In this document: positions 31,782-42,410 of the stretch, in pieces
Layout of the letters: each line of letters opens with the position of its first letter
Numbering within the stretch: position 1 is the first letter of the stretch
Origin: Metaphire vulgaris
Lineage: Eukaryota; Annelida; Clitellata; Crassiclitellata; Megascolecidae
Assembly (NCBI GenBank): GCA_018105865.1
Contig: CM030851.1
Span: 5,535,828 to 5,599,827 of the forward strand
Direction of reading: 5' to 3'
DNA: 64,000 nucleotides
The notes under the pieces: model-generated
Seen by the model: only the letters and a program-made list of their open reading frames with translations
Databases searched by the model: none
Told to the model about the DNA's origin: nothing
Translations under genes and position numbers: made by a program

Positions 31782-32280
31782 CTATCCATCATGACGCTGC
31801 AGAGTTTAAGCTCATTGCCTGCCATAATGCCCGACCGGACCTACCAATATACAGTTATACAAGGACATCTTTGACCACCCCACCCAACGTCTGATGTCTT
31901 GCCACCCAATCTAGTTTCCCATGCCCATACTGAACTTCTCTGTATCAGACTCTTGGAAACAAAGTTGGCAGTCTGCTGAGGTAATGAACAAGCACCTCAA
32001 CACAGACCCTGGCAAGTGCCAACCCGGCTTCGACCTAGTACACTATGATTGGGTCCACTTCATTCACTATTGAACAGGCCATGGCCGGTGCGCCAATATG
32101 CTCCACCGCTGGGGAGCCAGAGACGACCTGCATTGCCCCTGTGGCAACAGACAGACTATGAACCACATAGTCAATGACTGTCACCTCTCCAGATTCAGAG
32201 GAGGACTTGAAACTGCATCAGGCTCAACCTGATGCTGTTGAGTGACTGCAAAAGAAAGGCATATGCTAGAGGAAGAAGAA
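31782..32280 (+). mobile_element. Jockey-like LINE, part 4: C-terminal domain
   Basis: SWQSAEVMNKHLNTDPGKC, then TGHGRCANMLHRWGARDD, HCPCGNRQTMNHIVNDCHL and SRFRGGLET. The C-x-C-G-x-x-Q-T-x-x-H-I-x-x-x-C zinc-knuckle-like C-terminus is typical of Jockey-type LINE ORF2. This closes the element, which began near 25130. Confidence 0.85.
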
Positions 32281-32339
32281 TTAAATATATATTAGCAATA
32301 GTCAAGTCCTATGTGTTTACAATGTAGGTCAAGCTAGCT

Positions 32340-33005
32340 ATTGTACTGTAGTGTAATGGACGACTTCTATAGCGCCATAGCTTAGCAAAGGCCAAAGTCA
32401 AAGGCACTGTTGACAATGTTGAGAAATTAATGAACATAAGATGCTGGTCTGGGAAAAAGGATCTGCTCAGATGGTTGTGTCAAAATTGAGCAGCTAACCA
32501 ATAAGAAGGCAGTCTTCTGCAAAAAGATGTTCCATTGAAGAGACAGCAAAACACCAAAGTAAGGATGCTGAAGAATCGTATAGATGCTGAGAGAAATTCT
32601 CCACATGGCAAAATCAGACGGCAAATTCCTGAGAGTGACCTTCTGCGAGACAATAATCCATCATCGAACTTGACAGAACCGATCACAGATGGAACTTCGC
32701 AGGACAGCTGGAACAGCCATTGCCCAATGTTCGTATCCTGGATAGACTGCATCGATGGGACGACAGGCTAGATAAGAAGGCGGACCAACCATGCCGATGC
32801 CGAGCAACACAAATCCGATCTGTTTAGTGCAGAGAAAGTGCAAAGACAGTTGATGACCTCTTCAAAAATGACAAATAGATGATAATCTCCACTATTTGTG
32901 CAAAAATTAAGCACAAGACGTCGGTAAAACTGCTAAGAATGGCGATGCGATATTTAGAAACATATACAAACACGTGCAAGCAGCCAAAATGGCGCTACTG
33001 GACAT
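32340..33005 (-). mobile_element. SINE-like retroelement with a LINE tail, copy 1
   Basis: Homologous along its length to 54437-55462. On the minus strand it starts with AGCGCCATTTTGGCTGCTTG and TTTTACCGACGTCTTG. It ends with TGCCTTTGACTTTGGCC and TATGGCGCTATAGAAG, the tail word set of CR1-like LINEs in this window. There is no convincing frame in either copy, so it is probably mobilised by the LINE machinery. Confidence 0.6.
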
Positions 33006-33162
33006 CACGAAAGCTAACTGTATTATATCGTTTAGGAGGAATCTAAAGACTTACTTGTTTGACAAATCATACAAGTGGCATTTGTTAAATCGCCCTAGAC
33101 TTTGCCTTGGTCATGACCTCGGCGATACATAAGTTGTCTTCATAATAATAATAATTCACACA
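33006..33162 (+). mobile_element. CR1-like LINE 3' end with (ATA)n
   Basis: FRRNLKTYLFDKSYKW is the C-terminal motif. Then TTTGCCTTGGTCATGACC and a GCGATACATAAGTTGTC tail into (ATA)n at 33146-33156. Only ~150 bp remain. Confidence 0.65.
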
Positions 33163-33462
33163 ATCCCACTCATCCAATATAGAAAGGTACATGTGGCTTA
33201 CACCGCAGCAAGGGTTTCAAATGACCCACAACATTAGCATGGGCTTAATGACCCACAATGTCTGAGTGGAGTTTTCAAACGACCCACAATGCTTTATTGT
33301 GCATGTGATGTTGCCTTTCTCTCATGTTATGCTTTGGCAATGTGAATACATTTAATGCCTTTGACATTCTTTAGTAAGTAAGCTCCAGCGTGATGTTGAA
33401 ATTTCCGTTGTACATTAAGAAAGTTGTAAAGTTTCAAAATAGACCGGTGTTCATTGACACAC
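33163..33462. other. three spaced AATGACCCACAATG words
   Basis: CAAATGACCCACAACATT, TTAATGACCCACAATGTC and CAAACGACCCACAATGCT occur at ~36-bp spacing between 33213 and 33295. Nothing else recognised before the host exon. Confidence 0.4.
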
Positions 33463-33625
33463 TCTGTATTAAAGCTATGAGGTTAATAATATGACATTGA
33501 CCTTCAGATGGTGAAGTTGTCTGTTGGATATGCTCCTCCAACTGATTAAGAATACGTTGAGCAATCTCATCAGCAGTTTCAGTCACAAGTTTCCACCCAC
33601 AAAGCATCTCAAAGCAAAACTGTAT
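33463..33625 (-). CDS. ICE1: ICE1-like host gene, exon 7
   Basis: The acceptor GTGATATTTGCACAG precedes ATACAGTTTTGC; the exon is read from phase 0 as IQFCFEMLCGWKLVTETADE, IAQRILNQLEEHIQ and further. Two donors keep the required exit phase 1: GAAG|GTCAAT (3' end 33502, 124 nt) and CAGA|GTGTGT (3' end 33463, 163 nt). The longer form adds INLIALIQ. The G-W followed by a long amphipathic helix fits the L-G-W-E-K region of ICE1 as I recall it. Neither donor is ideal. Confidence 0.65.
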
Positions 33626-33730
33626 CTGTGCAAATATCACAAAAATCAGATAGCCTCATGAGACATCATCAACTATGAAATTTAGAGTTGCACTGATAAT
33701 TGGTATAGGCTTTTTAACAATAAGCATCAG

Positions 33731-34099
33731 CAGGGCCGCCGAGAGAATTTCTGGGCCCCTGTGCAAAAAGTCATGGGCCCCTGACCTGACAAGTGTGTGA
33801 AAAGTTCATGACCTGTTTTTTTGCTTGTCGGTCTTTTTCAAACCAGAATTCCAAGTCGCCGCAACAAGCGCAAGTGTGAAAAGGTGATGATGACCTTTTT
33901 TGCTTCTCGGTCCTTTTTATGGGATTAGTTAACATGATCGGCCCGGGCCCCCTGACATCTGCTGGGCCCCTGTGCTCATGACGAGAAGATGACCTTTTGT
34001 TGCCTGTCAGTCTTTTTCAGGGTTCAGACTGTTGCTAATACATCACTATCACCGGGCCCCTGTGCAATTGCCCCTGCCCCCCCTGTCTCGGCGGTCCTG
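33731..34099. mobile_element. hAT-type MITE (CAGGGCCGCCGAGA ends), 369 bp
   Basis: Inverted ends CAGGGCCGCCGAGAG and CAGGACCGCCGAGACAGG with an exact 8-bp duplication AGCATCAG at 33723-33730 and 34100-34107. Internal GGGCCCCTG words and TTTTTTGCTTGTCGGTC repeats (inverse of GACAAGCAAAAAA). Non-coding. Confidence 0.85.
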
Positions 34100-34423
34100 A
34101 GCATCAGTCAACGCTGATTATTGCACAACCATTCATGATACAATTGTTAATTATAGTAGAAAATAGAGAAACAGAAACAAGTAAAAGCTATAGCTGAATG
34201 GTGAGTGGAGTAGCGTGCGGGTGCATAGCACACAGTGCACTAATTTCGCTGCAACCTGTGTGTAGCCAGTGATAGGTGAGAGATTCACAATAACTGGCAT
34301 TGATGGCAGCTGCAGGATACTGCCACTAACTATGAGATAAGGTGGACCCTGCCCCCTGCCCATTGCATTGACCTGCTGTAAATCCCTGTAAAAGAGTCTG
34401 GGTGTCCATTAGGAGTGAAGTAA

Positions 34424-34579
34424 GTAAGTAAAATCTTGGGAATGTATATAGCACTTTTAAAAGTACTAGTGCAGTAGTTCCTTATTCTTAAGCATTTAGG
34501 TTAAATTTGAAATAGCTATATAGCCAAAAGGTGAGGCCTGTCAGGCAGAGTAATTTTATCTAAAGGGTCACCATGATTG
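34424..34579 (-). repeat. retroelement 3'-tail repeat with (TAAG)n, copy 2, left part
   Basis: AAGTAAGTAAGTAAAATCTTG, TATAGCACTTTTAAAAG, GTAGTTCCTTATTCTTAAGC and AAAGGGTCACCATGATTG, matching 24780-24990. It is split by the MITE at 34580-34790 and continues to about 34945. Confidence 0.65.
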
Positions 34580-34790
34580 CAGGGCCATCAAGAGGGGGGT
34601 GGGGGCAAATGTAAAGGGGCCTTGCAACTTGTAGGGGGTCCAGGCCAGTGATGGATTATAATTATTAGCATCCTAAACTTTGGAAAAGGCTGAGAAGCAA
34701 AAATAAAGTCATCAGCAGTATTTTACACTTGTTAGGGGGCCCATGACTGACCTTCTGCACAGGGGTCCAGAATTTATCTCAGTGGGCCTG
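34580..34790. mobile_element. hAT-type MITE (CAGGGCCATCAAGAG), 211 bp
   Basis: Left end CAGGGCCATCAAGAGG and right end (inverted) CAGGCCCACTGAGATAA. The flanks CATGATTG (34572-34579) and TGTGGTTG (34791-34798) differ only by transitions and look like a decayed 8-bp duplication. It interrupts the tail repeat. Confidence 0.65.
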
Positions 34791-34956
34791 TGTGGTTGGG
34801 ACGATACAGTAACTTACGGCTACAGAGAAAATAATTTTTCGAAGAGAAATTCTTCAAGTTTAGATAGAAAAACTGGAGGCAATGTTGCAAAAAGTGAAGG
34901 ATATTGTGATTGTGGCATAGACAGTGGAGGGATGCTAGAATTGAGTTCCTAAATTA

Positions 34957-35030
34957 TTACCATTATTATTATTATTAGTAGTAGTAGTAGGTAGTAGTAG
35001 TAATAGTAGTAGTAGCAGCAGTAGTAGCAA
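34957..35030. repeat. (ATT)n/(AGT)n microsatellite
   Basis: ATTATTATTATTATT grading into imperfect AGTAGTAGTAGTAGG repeats. Confidence 0.9.
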
Positions 35031-35053
35031 GAAATTATTTAAAACACTTCATT

Positions 35054-35350
35054 CAGGGCCGGATTAAGGTTCGAGTGGGCCGGGGGGGCTGCATATTTTA
35101 AGGGGGCCTATTTTTAAGGGGGCCTATTTGTAATGGACCCATTTTTATTTTAAGAGGCCTATTTCAGCAATTTTTGCAAGTATTTAGGGGCCTATTTTAG
35201 CAATTTTTAAATTTTAAATTTTGTTAGTAATTTTATATTTAAATTTTAGTTTCAAATTAAAATTTCATTCTATCATTGTAAAATTTTTATCCAAATTTCA
35301 AATTTTTTAAATTAATAGTTTATTTTAACATTTTGAAAATTTTAGCTATT
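35054..35350. mobile_element. CAGGGCCGGATTAAGG-ended repeat, incomplete
   Basis: The left end CAGGGCCGGATTAAGGTTCG and the internal GGGGGCCTATTT words match the MITE at 35838-36058, but no inverted right end is visible; AT-rich sequence follows from 35180. Confidence 0.5.
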
Positions 35351-35589
35351 TTTGCCCGGGGAACTTAGAAATGGCGGTCAACTTTCATACCGGCTTTCGT
35401 TGATATTTAACTTGTTTTTGAAATGTTGCACACAGTAGACCCTATATCTCTACAGTATATATGCCGTATTTATTTACATATTTATAATGATTTAATATTA
35501 TATAATAATATATATATATAATATATATATAATATATAATAATATTATAATATATAATAATAATAATATATTTAATAATATTTAATAAT

Positions 35590-36424
35590 ATGGACGTATA
35601 TAAACTGACTACTGCTGGCTCAATACAAGCCAATAATTAGGATTTATATATGACATTATTGCCCCGCATAGAAATTGTCAAATTAATACGAAAACACTGC
35701 TATTTACTTTTACCTCGTGAAATTTAAAATTCGTAGTTGGGTTCGAAATAAATTTGTGTTTCGAATAAATTTTAATAATTACATGATAAATCACACAATA
35801 TTTTCTTCTCGGCTATTAAATAACTCAATCAACGTTGCAGGGCCGGATTAAGGTCCGAGTGGGCCTGGGACTGAGAAAAAAAGGCCGTAGCCTATACTGA
35901 AAATCTCTGACAAGCAAAAAAAGGTTATCTCCCTTCCAAATCGTGCTGAAAATCGTGCTGACAAGCAAAAAAAAGGTTATCTCGAAAATCGGTGGGCCTA
36001 TTTTTATGATGGGCCAGGGGGCTACAGCCCCCTCAGCCCCTGCCTTAATATGGCCCTGACTTCACTCATTTAGCAGAATGGGTACCAGTAATTCAAAGCG
36101 CTACCTAGGAGCTACAACTAGTGACATATAGATTTCTGATAACAAATATTTGTTTAATAGGAATTTGGCTTAAATGACTAGTTGCCAACATTCATGAATT
36201 TAGAAAGACAGGATTTAAATGCAATCAATGTTGTCAAACAGGGCCATTGAGTGTGAGAGAAGAGGAACATTTTCCCCAGGCCCCATGAATTTGAAGGGCC
36301 ACCGCAGCCAAATAGTGTGCCAATTCACTGTCATCTGCAAAATAATCTGAGACAAGAGATTATATTGTATAAAATGGACGTATATAAACTGACTACTGCT
36401 GGCTCAATACAAGCCAATAATTAG
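35590..36424. repeat. exact 51-bp direct repeat bounding 733 bp
   Basis: The segment starting ATGGACGTATATAAACTGAC and ending CAAGCCAATAATTAG occurs at 35590-35640 and again at 36374-36424 without a difference. The MITE at 35838-36058 lies between. The identity implies a recent duplication. Confidence 0.85.
35838..36058. mobile_element. MITE (CAGGGCCGGATTAAGG ends), 221 bp
   Basis: Inverted ends CAGGGCCGGATTAAGG and CAGGGCCATATTAAGG. Internal TGACAAGCAAAAAAAGGTTA occurs twice (35907 and 35958). No clear target duplication. Confidence 0.7.
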
Positions 36425-36668
36425 CAATGCCTAATGATGGGATTAGCTTTAAGGGGTTGAAGAAGAAATAGCAAACTTTACAGAAGAAGAAATAAAAGAA
36501 GCCATAAAAAGATTGAAAGATGACTATCAGCAACTTCTGTCTCAAGAAAAAGGAAATGACTCAAGTCCAGAAAGGTGAGAATACAGGATATGTACCACAG
36601 AAGAAATTAAAACAAATAAGTTGCTGAAAGTAAGATTTAGAATAGCATCATGCTAAATGGAGCAGAAT
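36425..36668. other. degenerate LINE-like linker; weak
   Basis: Plus strand GEEIANFTEEEIKEAIKR-like frame at 36457-36515 resembles the linker before RT in RTE-like LINEs. Too short to assign firmly. Confidence 0.3.
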
Positions 36669-37013
36669 ACCGTATTTTCGCGCATATAAGATGTGGCTTA
36701 TACGAATTTTTACACAATTAGCCCCCTTATACTCGGGGGCATCTTATCAAAATTTTTTTGAACATCATACATGAATAACTGCCATCTAAGTCATCATCAA
36801 TAAATAAATCCAAGACTGCAGTAGATGCAAGTAGAATTGGTGGAGGGAAATCCTTCCAATTCAAGGCAATCTCTGTGTCTGTCAGTATATTTCTGTCTGT
36901 CTGTCTCACTCTCTCTGCCGGCAGTGACATTTAAGTGAATGAGGATTGTGATTAATCAGAATTCTGAATAGATTCCACAATAGAATCAAGGTTTTGCACT
37001 CTTCTCCGTCAGG

Positions 37014-37268
37014 AGGTCACTTGGGTATAAAGAAAACAAAGCCTGCCTTTAGATCTAGAGCTTATTTTATAGGTTGGTCAAAACCATAGAATTGTATGTC
37101 AAAAATTGTAGCAAATGCAGGTATTATTTGAGAAGACCTTTGTCCCATCAAGGGCCCTTATTAACACAAAAATGTGGTGAGCCATGGGAATTATTATCCA
37201 TTGATATCACAGGCCCTCATCCCCAGACTGATAAAGGTAATAAATACATTTTAACATTTTAAATAGAC
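37014..37268 (+). pseudogene. retrotransposon integrase fragment (zinc finger and first catalytic D)
   Basis: GGHLGIKKTKPAF gives an integrase histidine; after a frameshift KNCSKCRYYLRRP gives the C-x-x-C pair. GEPWELLSIDITGPHP carries the first D of the D,D-35-E core, and DKGNKYILTF follows. Type: Ty3/gypsy-like pol. No RT or LTR attached. Confidence 0.75.
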
Positions 37269-37431
37269 AGTTAAGCAACTTGTGTGTAGACATTATATGA
37301 TGGTTGGCAACAGTGAATGGAAGCCCTTCCAATTCAAGGCAATCTCTTCTATCCTTCCTTATTTCTCCTCTCTCCTATCTCTTGCTCTCTATGGGCAGCC
37401 ACATTCAGGTGAGATAGGATTGTGGATGAGT

Positions 37432-39557
37432 TGCTACCGAAAAAGACAGTGAGAGCCAGGCATCGGCCACTAACACCCTGGTTTGACAATGAATGTCGTT
37501 TTAATGTCTTTTAAAAGATTTTACGTTTCGGGAGGCTATTATATGGATCAGAATTGAGAGACGCTGCAGAAATGAACCTTGAATCCTGATGATCGATCAG
37601 AGAAAAGACAGTGAATGGATTATATCTGTCAGAATCTTCATAAAAAGCTACCATCACAAAGAATCGCCAAGTACTGGGAAAATCTTGTTCATCAGCACAC
37701 GGGACATCCACGTAAACTCTGGTCAACATTGTCCTCTATACTCGGTCAGGCAGCCAAATGCCTCTGAGCCACCAAGTTTCACGGCTGTCAATTATCACGA
37801 TGCAATCTTGGTGAAATTAGACCGAGTGCATGCTGACACTGCTGGAATGCCACAACCAAGCTTCCTCCCCTTATTTCTCCTCTCTCCTATCTCAACAAGT
37901 TCCAAGTTTGAAAAATTCAAATGAAGTGACAGAATTGGAACTTAGGACAGTCATAAAAACTCTAAACTAAAATCATGTGAACTGGATCCTTTGCCACCAT
38001 TCATTCTTGTTGAGGTTTTAGATGAGCTAATTCCATTCCTCTTACTCATGATCAACAGCTCTTTGAGGGAGGGCTGTCTTCCTGACTCCCAAAAACGAGC
38101 CATTGTGCTGCCTGTCATCAAGAAGCCTGGTCTTGATCCTAGTGAGCCTCTCAACTTTCGACCCATTTCCAACCTTTCTTTTCTCTCAAAACCATTGAAA
38201 GGCTTATTTTATCACAAATGTTACACTATCTGAATACTGAAAATCTTCTTCCATCCACACAATCTGGTTTCAGACGGTTTCATTCAACTGAAACGACTCT
38301 TCTTAGAATTCTTTCTGATGTCTACTCTGCCACTGACTTGTCTGAACTTACATTGCTTGCCTGTTTTGATGTCTCGGGCGCCTTTGATACGGTTGATCAT
38401 GATATATTGTTGAAACGTCTCAAACTCTCATTTGAGATTTCTGATCAAGCCCTTCTGTGGTTTACATCCTATCTCTCTAACCGTTCTCAAATGATTGTTA
38501 TGGAGCATTCCCGCTCAAACTGGATTCATGTTCCTTTTGGTGTTCCCAAGGTTGGTGCTTGGTCCTCTGCTGTACATACTCTATACTGCTGACCTTTGCT
38601 CTTTAATTAGCTCGTTTGGTTTCACTGTGCACCTCTATGCTGATGACATTCAAATTTACCGGCATTGCCCTTACTCTTCTTATACTGAGCTCACTCAATC
38701 TGTAGACAATGTAATTCCAACTCTTCGGGATTGGATGTTTTCCAATAGACTTCACTGAACCCTGATAAAACTCAACTTATCTGGCTTGGTACTAAACATC
38801 TGCATTCAAAAATTGATTATGACTTACTGAACTCTCTCTTTCCTAATCTATCTTTCTCAAATTGTATCAAAAACCTTGGTATTTACTTTGACAGTAATTT
38901 GACCTTCAAAGAGCACTTTGCTAGACTCTCTCGATCCTGCTTTTACCAACTTAGGCAAATTAGGGTTATTCGTTCTTCGCTTTCTTTATCTGCAGCCAAA
39001 TCTTTGGTTCATGCTTTTGTGGCTAGTAGGTTAGACTATTGCAATTCTCTTTATCTTGGCCTGCCCAAAAGCTTACTTTCCACTCTGCAATCTGTCCTAA
39101 ATGCTGCTCGTCTCGTGGCTAAAGCTCCTCGCTACTCTAGCATCTCAGACTTTATGCTTAACACCCTCCACTGGCTTCCAATTTCTGACCGCATTAAATT
39201 CAAACAAGTAATTATTGTTTCCGCAGCACTTCGAGGTCAGCCACCATCTTACATTACTGAGCTTTTCAAATCACCCTCTTCTGCTGCTCATCGCCTGCTC
39301 CGCTCCACTGATCAGAAGAATGTTTATGTCCCCAGATCACGCACTGCTCTTACCCAGCGTCGGGCTTTTGCAGTGACTGGACCCTCCCTATGGAATGCCT
39401 TAAACCCATCCATTCGGGAATCACTTCTTACTCCCTCGCTCTGCTCAATGCGAAAGCTGGTCTCATTACTTTACCCTGCGTCTCCAATGCTAGGAGCGCC
39501 TCTGAGTAGAAATAGAAGAGGCGCTATACAAATGTCACATTACATTACATTACATTG
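37432..39557 (+). mobile_element. CR1-like LINE with (ACATT)n tail
   Basis: KTVRARHRPLTPWFDNECR (pre-RT region), then LDPLPPFILVEVLDELIPFL, SQKRAIVLPVIKKPGLDPSE, RPISNLSFLSKP, STQSGFRRFHSTETTLLRI, SGAFDTVDHDILLKRL, the catalytic LYADDIQIYRH, SRLDYCNSLYLGLPKS, HWLPISDRIKFKQ and PSLWNALNP. Frameshifts at about 38215, 38560 and 38757. Tail GGCGCTATACAAATGTCACATT with ACATT repeats (39531-39556). Fragments of the same family are at 49352-49433 and 56336-56545. Confidence 0.85.
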
Positions 39558-39840
39558 TAATTATTAGCCAGGTAACTGAATAGAGACTCAGTACTTGACT
39601 CTTTTGGTGCATCTTATAAATGGGAGCGTCTTATCCATAATTTTTTAAACGCAAATCATCAAAACCCGCATCTTATACGCTGGTGCATTTTATACGCGGG
39701 TGCGTCTTATACACGGGTGCGTCTTATACACGGATGCATCATATATGTGCGAAAATACGGGTAATTTAAACAATTTTAAGAAACACAAGACTTTTGCTAT
39801 TATGCTGCCTTCATCAACATCAATTTAGAGTGTAGTTTAC

Positions 39841-39923
39841 CTTTTGTTTTTTAAGTGTTGAAGCACTTAAAGCCTTCACACAGATAACATACTGCAACAC
39901 CTCCAAAAGAGGAAATTCAATAT
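39841..39923 (-). CDS. ICE1: ICE1-like host gene, exon 6 (83 nt)
   Basis: The acceptor is GCAGGGTTTTTTTTAG and the donor AAAG|GTAAAC. Length 2+81 nt: it enters in phase 1 as exon 5 requires and leaves in phase 0 as exon 7 requires. Encodes IEFPLLEVLQYVICVKALSA and STLKKQK, a helical segment between the W-P region and the G-W region, where ICE1 has a helix of similar length in my recollection. Too short to be found by ORF length; support is the splice signals and phase. Confidence 0.7.
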
Positions 39924-40034
39924 CTAAAAAAAACCCTGCAATTAAAATAACTGCTTTGCAAAAATGATTAAAGAAAAAGTCATTTTGTACAGAGTTACTT
40001 TAAAAAAGACAAAAACAGTCAATATAGTCATGCA

Positions 40035-40165
40035 CGGTGCTGGGACAAAAGGTCCACGAACACATTGTCACAGACAAAATGTAACGGACAAAATGTCAGT
40101 AGACAAAATGTCACCGGACAGAATGACATGAGTTCAAAATGTCAGTGGATAAACTGTCATCAGGC
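40035..40165. repeat. GACAAAATGTC 15-bp-period array
   Basis: From CACGAACACATTGTCA onward, the words GACAAAATGTAACG, GACAAAATGTCAGTA, GACAAAATGTCACCG, GACAGAATGACAT and CAAAATGTCAGTGG recur at ~15 bp. Each core GACAAAATGTC is itself palindromic apart from its centre. Confidence 0.8.
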
Positions 40166-40541
40166 CAAACAGGTGGTAGACACAGTCTTTATTAATCATA
40201 ACACCAAACAATCAATCAATGAAGTCATATTAGTTTTATGTTATTTCAAAAGAATTCCTAATATATTAATCTAGTCTTTTCTCAACGAAGTTGAAAGAGA
40301 ATTCAAACAGCATTAATATTTAAAATGAATCCAATGTCTCCTAAATATGTGGCTCCCGGTTGTTGTAATCAGTCACCATAATGCACAAAGCCTTGTTGAT
40401 GTGTACATGCATGCTTTCTTTTTCTTTCTAGCCGTTGTTCCCTGTTCCAATTAACACAGAAGTTGAGTACTGTGATGTCCTTGTTGTAATTTATGCACAA
40501 GCTTCTTTCTTAAATTTCTTAAATCTTACTATTAATAATTA
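40166..40541. other. no recognised feature
   Basis: AT-rich. A plus-strand acceptor-like CTTTCTTTTTCTTTCTAG at 40410-40432 is followed by no supported exon. Confidence 0.3.
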
Positions 40542-40800
40542 TCAATGGCTACTTGCTCTTTTGAGATAGCCTACCATTTGCCCGCTGACTACTCTCTCCA
40601 ACACTTTCAACAGTAAAGGGAGGTTCAAGACAAGGCAATAGTTGGTGACTTCGTCGGGATTTAAGTCTGGTCGCTTGAAGTGCGGGATGATGACCGCGTA
40701 TTTCCATGACAGTGGAAATTCGCCAGTTTTCAAGGAGGTTGACATGAGGGTCACCAGAAACGGCACGAGTGTTTCAACAACTTCCTTGGTAGGACAGATG
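40542..40800 (-). mobile_element. CR1-like LINE RT N-terminal fragment
   Basis: KEVVETLVPFLVTLMSTSLK, FPLSWKYAVIIPHFKRPDLN, then LVLNLPLLLKVLERVV (the N-Y-R-P-I-S-N-L-P region degraded). Same orientation as the endonuclease at 41266-42060, so probably one LINE disrupted by a plus-strand LINE between. Confidence 0.7.
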
Positions 40801-41265
40801 TCTCTCTCTGGCCATCGAGCTCCTTCTGTGCCAGACACTTGTCCTGTCTGTCCTACTTTATGCAGTCGAGACCTGGACATTACCCACCTCGGAACTAAGA
40901 AAGATGGAAGCCTTCCATATGAGGTGCCTATGTCAGATCCTCAGAGTTCACTGGTGCGACTTCATTACCAATGCGGAGATATCCTCCCTGACCGGATTAC
41001 CATCACTCAATGAACTTATAAGTAGTCACCGCCTCGCCATATTAGGACCTGCTGCCCACCTTGGAGAGACGTTCCTGATTTCATCAAGCCATCCACTGCC
41101 ACGTCGACCTATCCATCAGTCGTCGCCTGACTGATCATGGAAGTGCTGGCCTGGTCATCCCAGGAAAAGATGGATCGACCACTTTCGTACCCAGACCAGC
41201 AAGATTCCATCAACTCTCTGGAGACATGCCATCCGGCTGCTGGAAGAGATGATGATTCTGCATAA
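40801..41265 (+). mobile_element. RTE/craft-like LINE C-terminus
   Basis: LLYAVETWTLPTSELRKMEA, FHMRCLCQILRVHWCD, NELISSHRLAILGPAAHL, then HPRKRWIDHFRTQTSK and the short GATGATGATT tail. Inserted between the two pieces of a minus-strand CR1-like LINE; target duplication not resolved. Confidence 0.75.
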
Positions 41266-42060
41266 TTTGGTAAGCCGGCTGAAGAGTTTCTGTGTAGAAC
41301 CTGATTCAGAGATTTCCATAGTGTTCTTGGAGTTTATGAGTTTTCAGCTATTAACTTTGTGAAGTAATCTGATTTAGCTTGAGAGACCAGTTTTCAGGTT
41401 ACCTTGCATTGAGTTTTGAAGTAGATTTTGTCTCCAGGAAGTCTAGAGCAGTGCCAGTATCTCTCAGCATCCCAGATATCAGAGTTGTACCACACTTTTG
41501 GTTGGCGAGGGAAGAGATGATGTGTTCCGCAAGAGACTGGAATTCCAAATAGAACCCTGAGATTGACGGTGCTGGTGGCCGGTAAATATTTATCAACTTG
41601 ATACATTTGTTACCGACTGTAACTGATGCAACAATCATTTAGAAAAATGTTGGTTTGGGCATAGAAACTTAATTCCTACTTAAGGCCATATGAGAACGAT
41701 AAACAAAAGCAACTCCCTCTCCTTTTTCGGATTGACACAGCTCACCAAGAAGCAAATTGCCAGATGGGGGGTATCGTAAAGAATGATCACTTGATTTGAG
41801 CCAGATCTCATTTAGTGCTAGGATATCCAATGAATTATCGGTTACAAGATTCTGTAGGGGAGCAAATGGCTGAGACGCACCCCTGCTTTGAAATAAAACT
41901 TACTGGACTTAGCAGAGAAGGAGGCAAGGGTCCGGTTTTGAAATTGCATTATGTAGATTGGCAAAGAAAGGCTGTCGGAGTTATTGGAATTATCGGAACC
42001 AAGACTGCTCGGGAGTGTGCAACATGCGCGATTGAGACAAAGGCCCAAGATAGCAAACAT
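41266..42060 (-). mobile_element. CR1-like LINE apurinic endonuclease fragment
   Basis: LALNEIWLKSSDHSLRYPPS (L-x-L-x-E-T-W motif), GEGVAFVYRSHMALS, KLINIYRPPAPSISGFYLEF and SLAEHIISSLANQ. The catalytic G-D-F-N is decayed to ISGML. Several frame changes. The only CR1-type endonuclease in the window. Confidence 0.7.
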
Positions 42061-42082
42061 TGAATAACCCTAGTTTAGCAAA

Positions 42083-42410
42083 TTGTTGGTGCAATGCCAA
42101 GACAGTGACAATAGCAAATTGTCTACTGACAGAGGTAGAGAGATAGTGTCAGAGAGAGACAACTAGCAGGGAGAGAGAGAGGAAGAGGGAGACAACGACT
42201 TGGAGCTGCACTCGGAGTTGCAATTGGACTTGCCCTTGTCGAAGTAGCACTTGGAGCGGCGACTCGATTGATTGCCGCTTAGCCTATTGTTGGTACTATG
42301 CCAGGACAGTGTCTATTGTCAGAGGTAGAGGGAGAGAGAGAGAGATGGAGAGAGACAATTTTCAGGAGGATGAGAGGAAGAGGTAGAGGGAGACAAGGAC
42401 TTGAAGCCAC
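42083..42410. repeat. ~204-bp tandem duplication with GAGAGA tracts
   Basis: TTGTTGGTGCAATGCCAAGAC at 42083 recurs as TTGTTGGTACTATGCCAGGAC at 42287, each followed by GACAGAGGTAGAG- or GTCAGAGGTAGAG-type purine stretches and GAGACAA-GACTTG. Located just upstream of the LINE endonuclease in its sense direction, so it could be a 5'-UTR tandem. Confidence 0.65.

Larger units (their letters stand above)
36669..39762. mobile_element. element with ACCGTATTTTCGCGCATA ends, carrying nested retroelements
   Basis: The left end ACCGTATTTTCGCGCATATA faces a right end whose reverse complement is ACCCGTATTTTCGCACATAT. Near the right end there are tandem GGGTGCGTCTTATACAC units (39660-39740); near the left end GATGTGGCTTATACG. 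An integrase fragment (37014-37268) and a LINE (37432-39557) lie within. Whether all of this is one insertion event is inferred from the matching ends. Confidence 0.5.

Noticed and set aside
34256..34385. Minus-strand open segment with acceptor TCTTTTACAG and donor CAG|GTTGCA
   Set aside because: It would enter in phase 2, but exon 5 (42693-42818) ends in phase 1 and exon 6 to exon 7 already join in phase. Adding it breaks the chain unless a further unsupported exon is invented.
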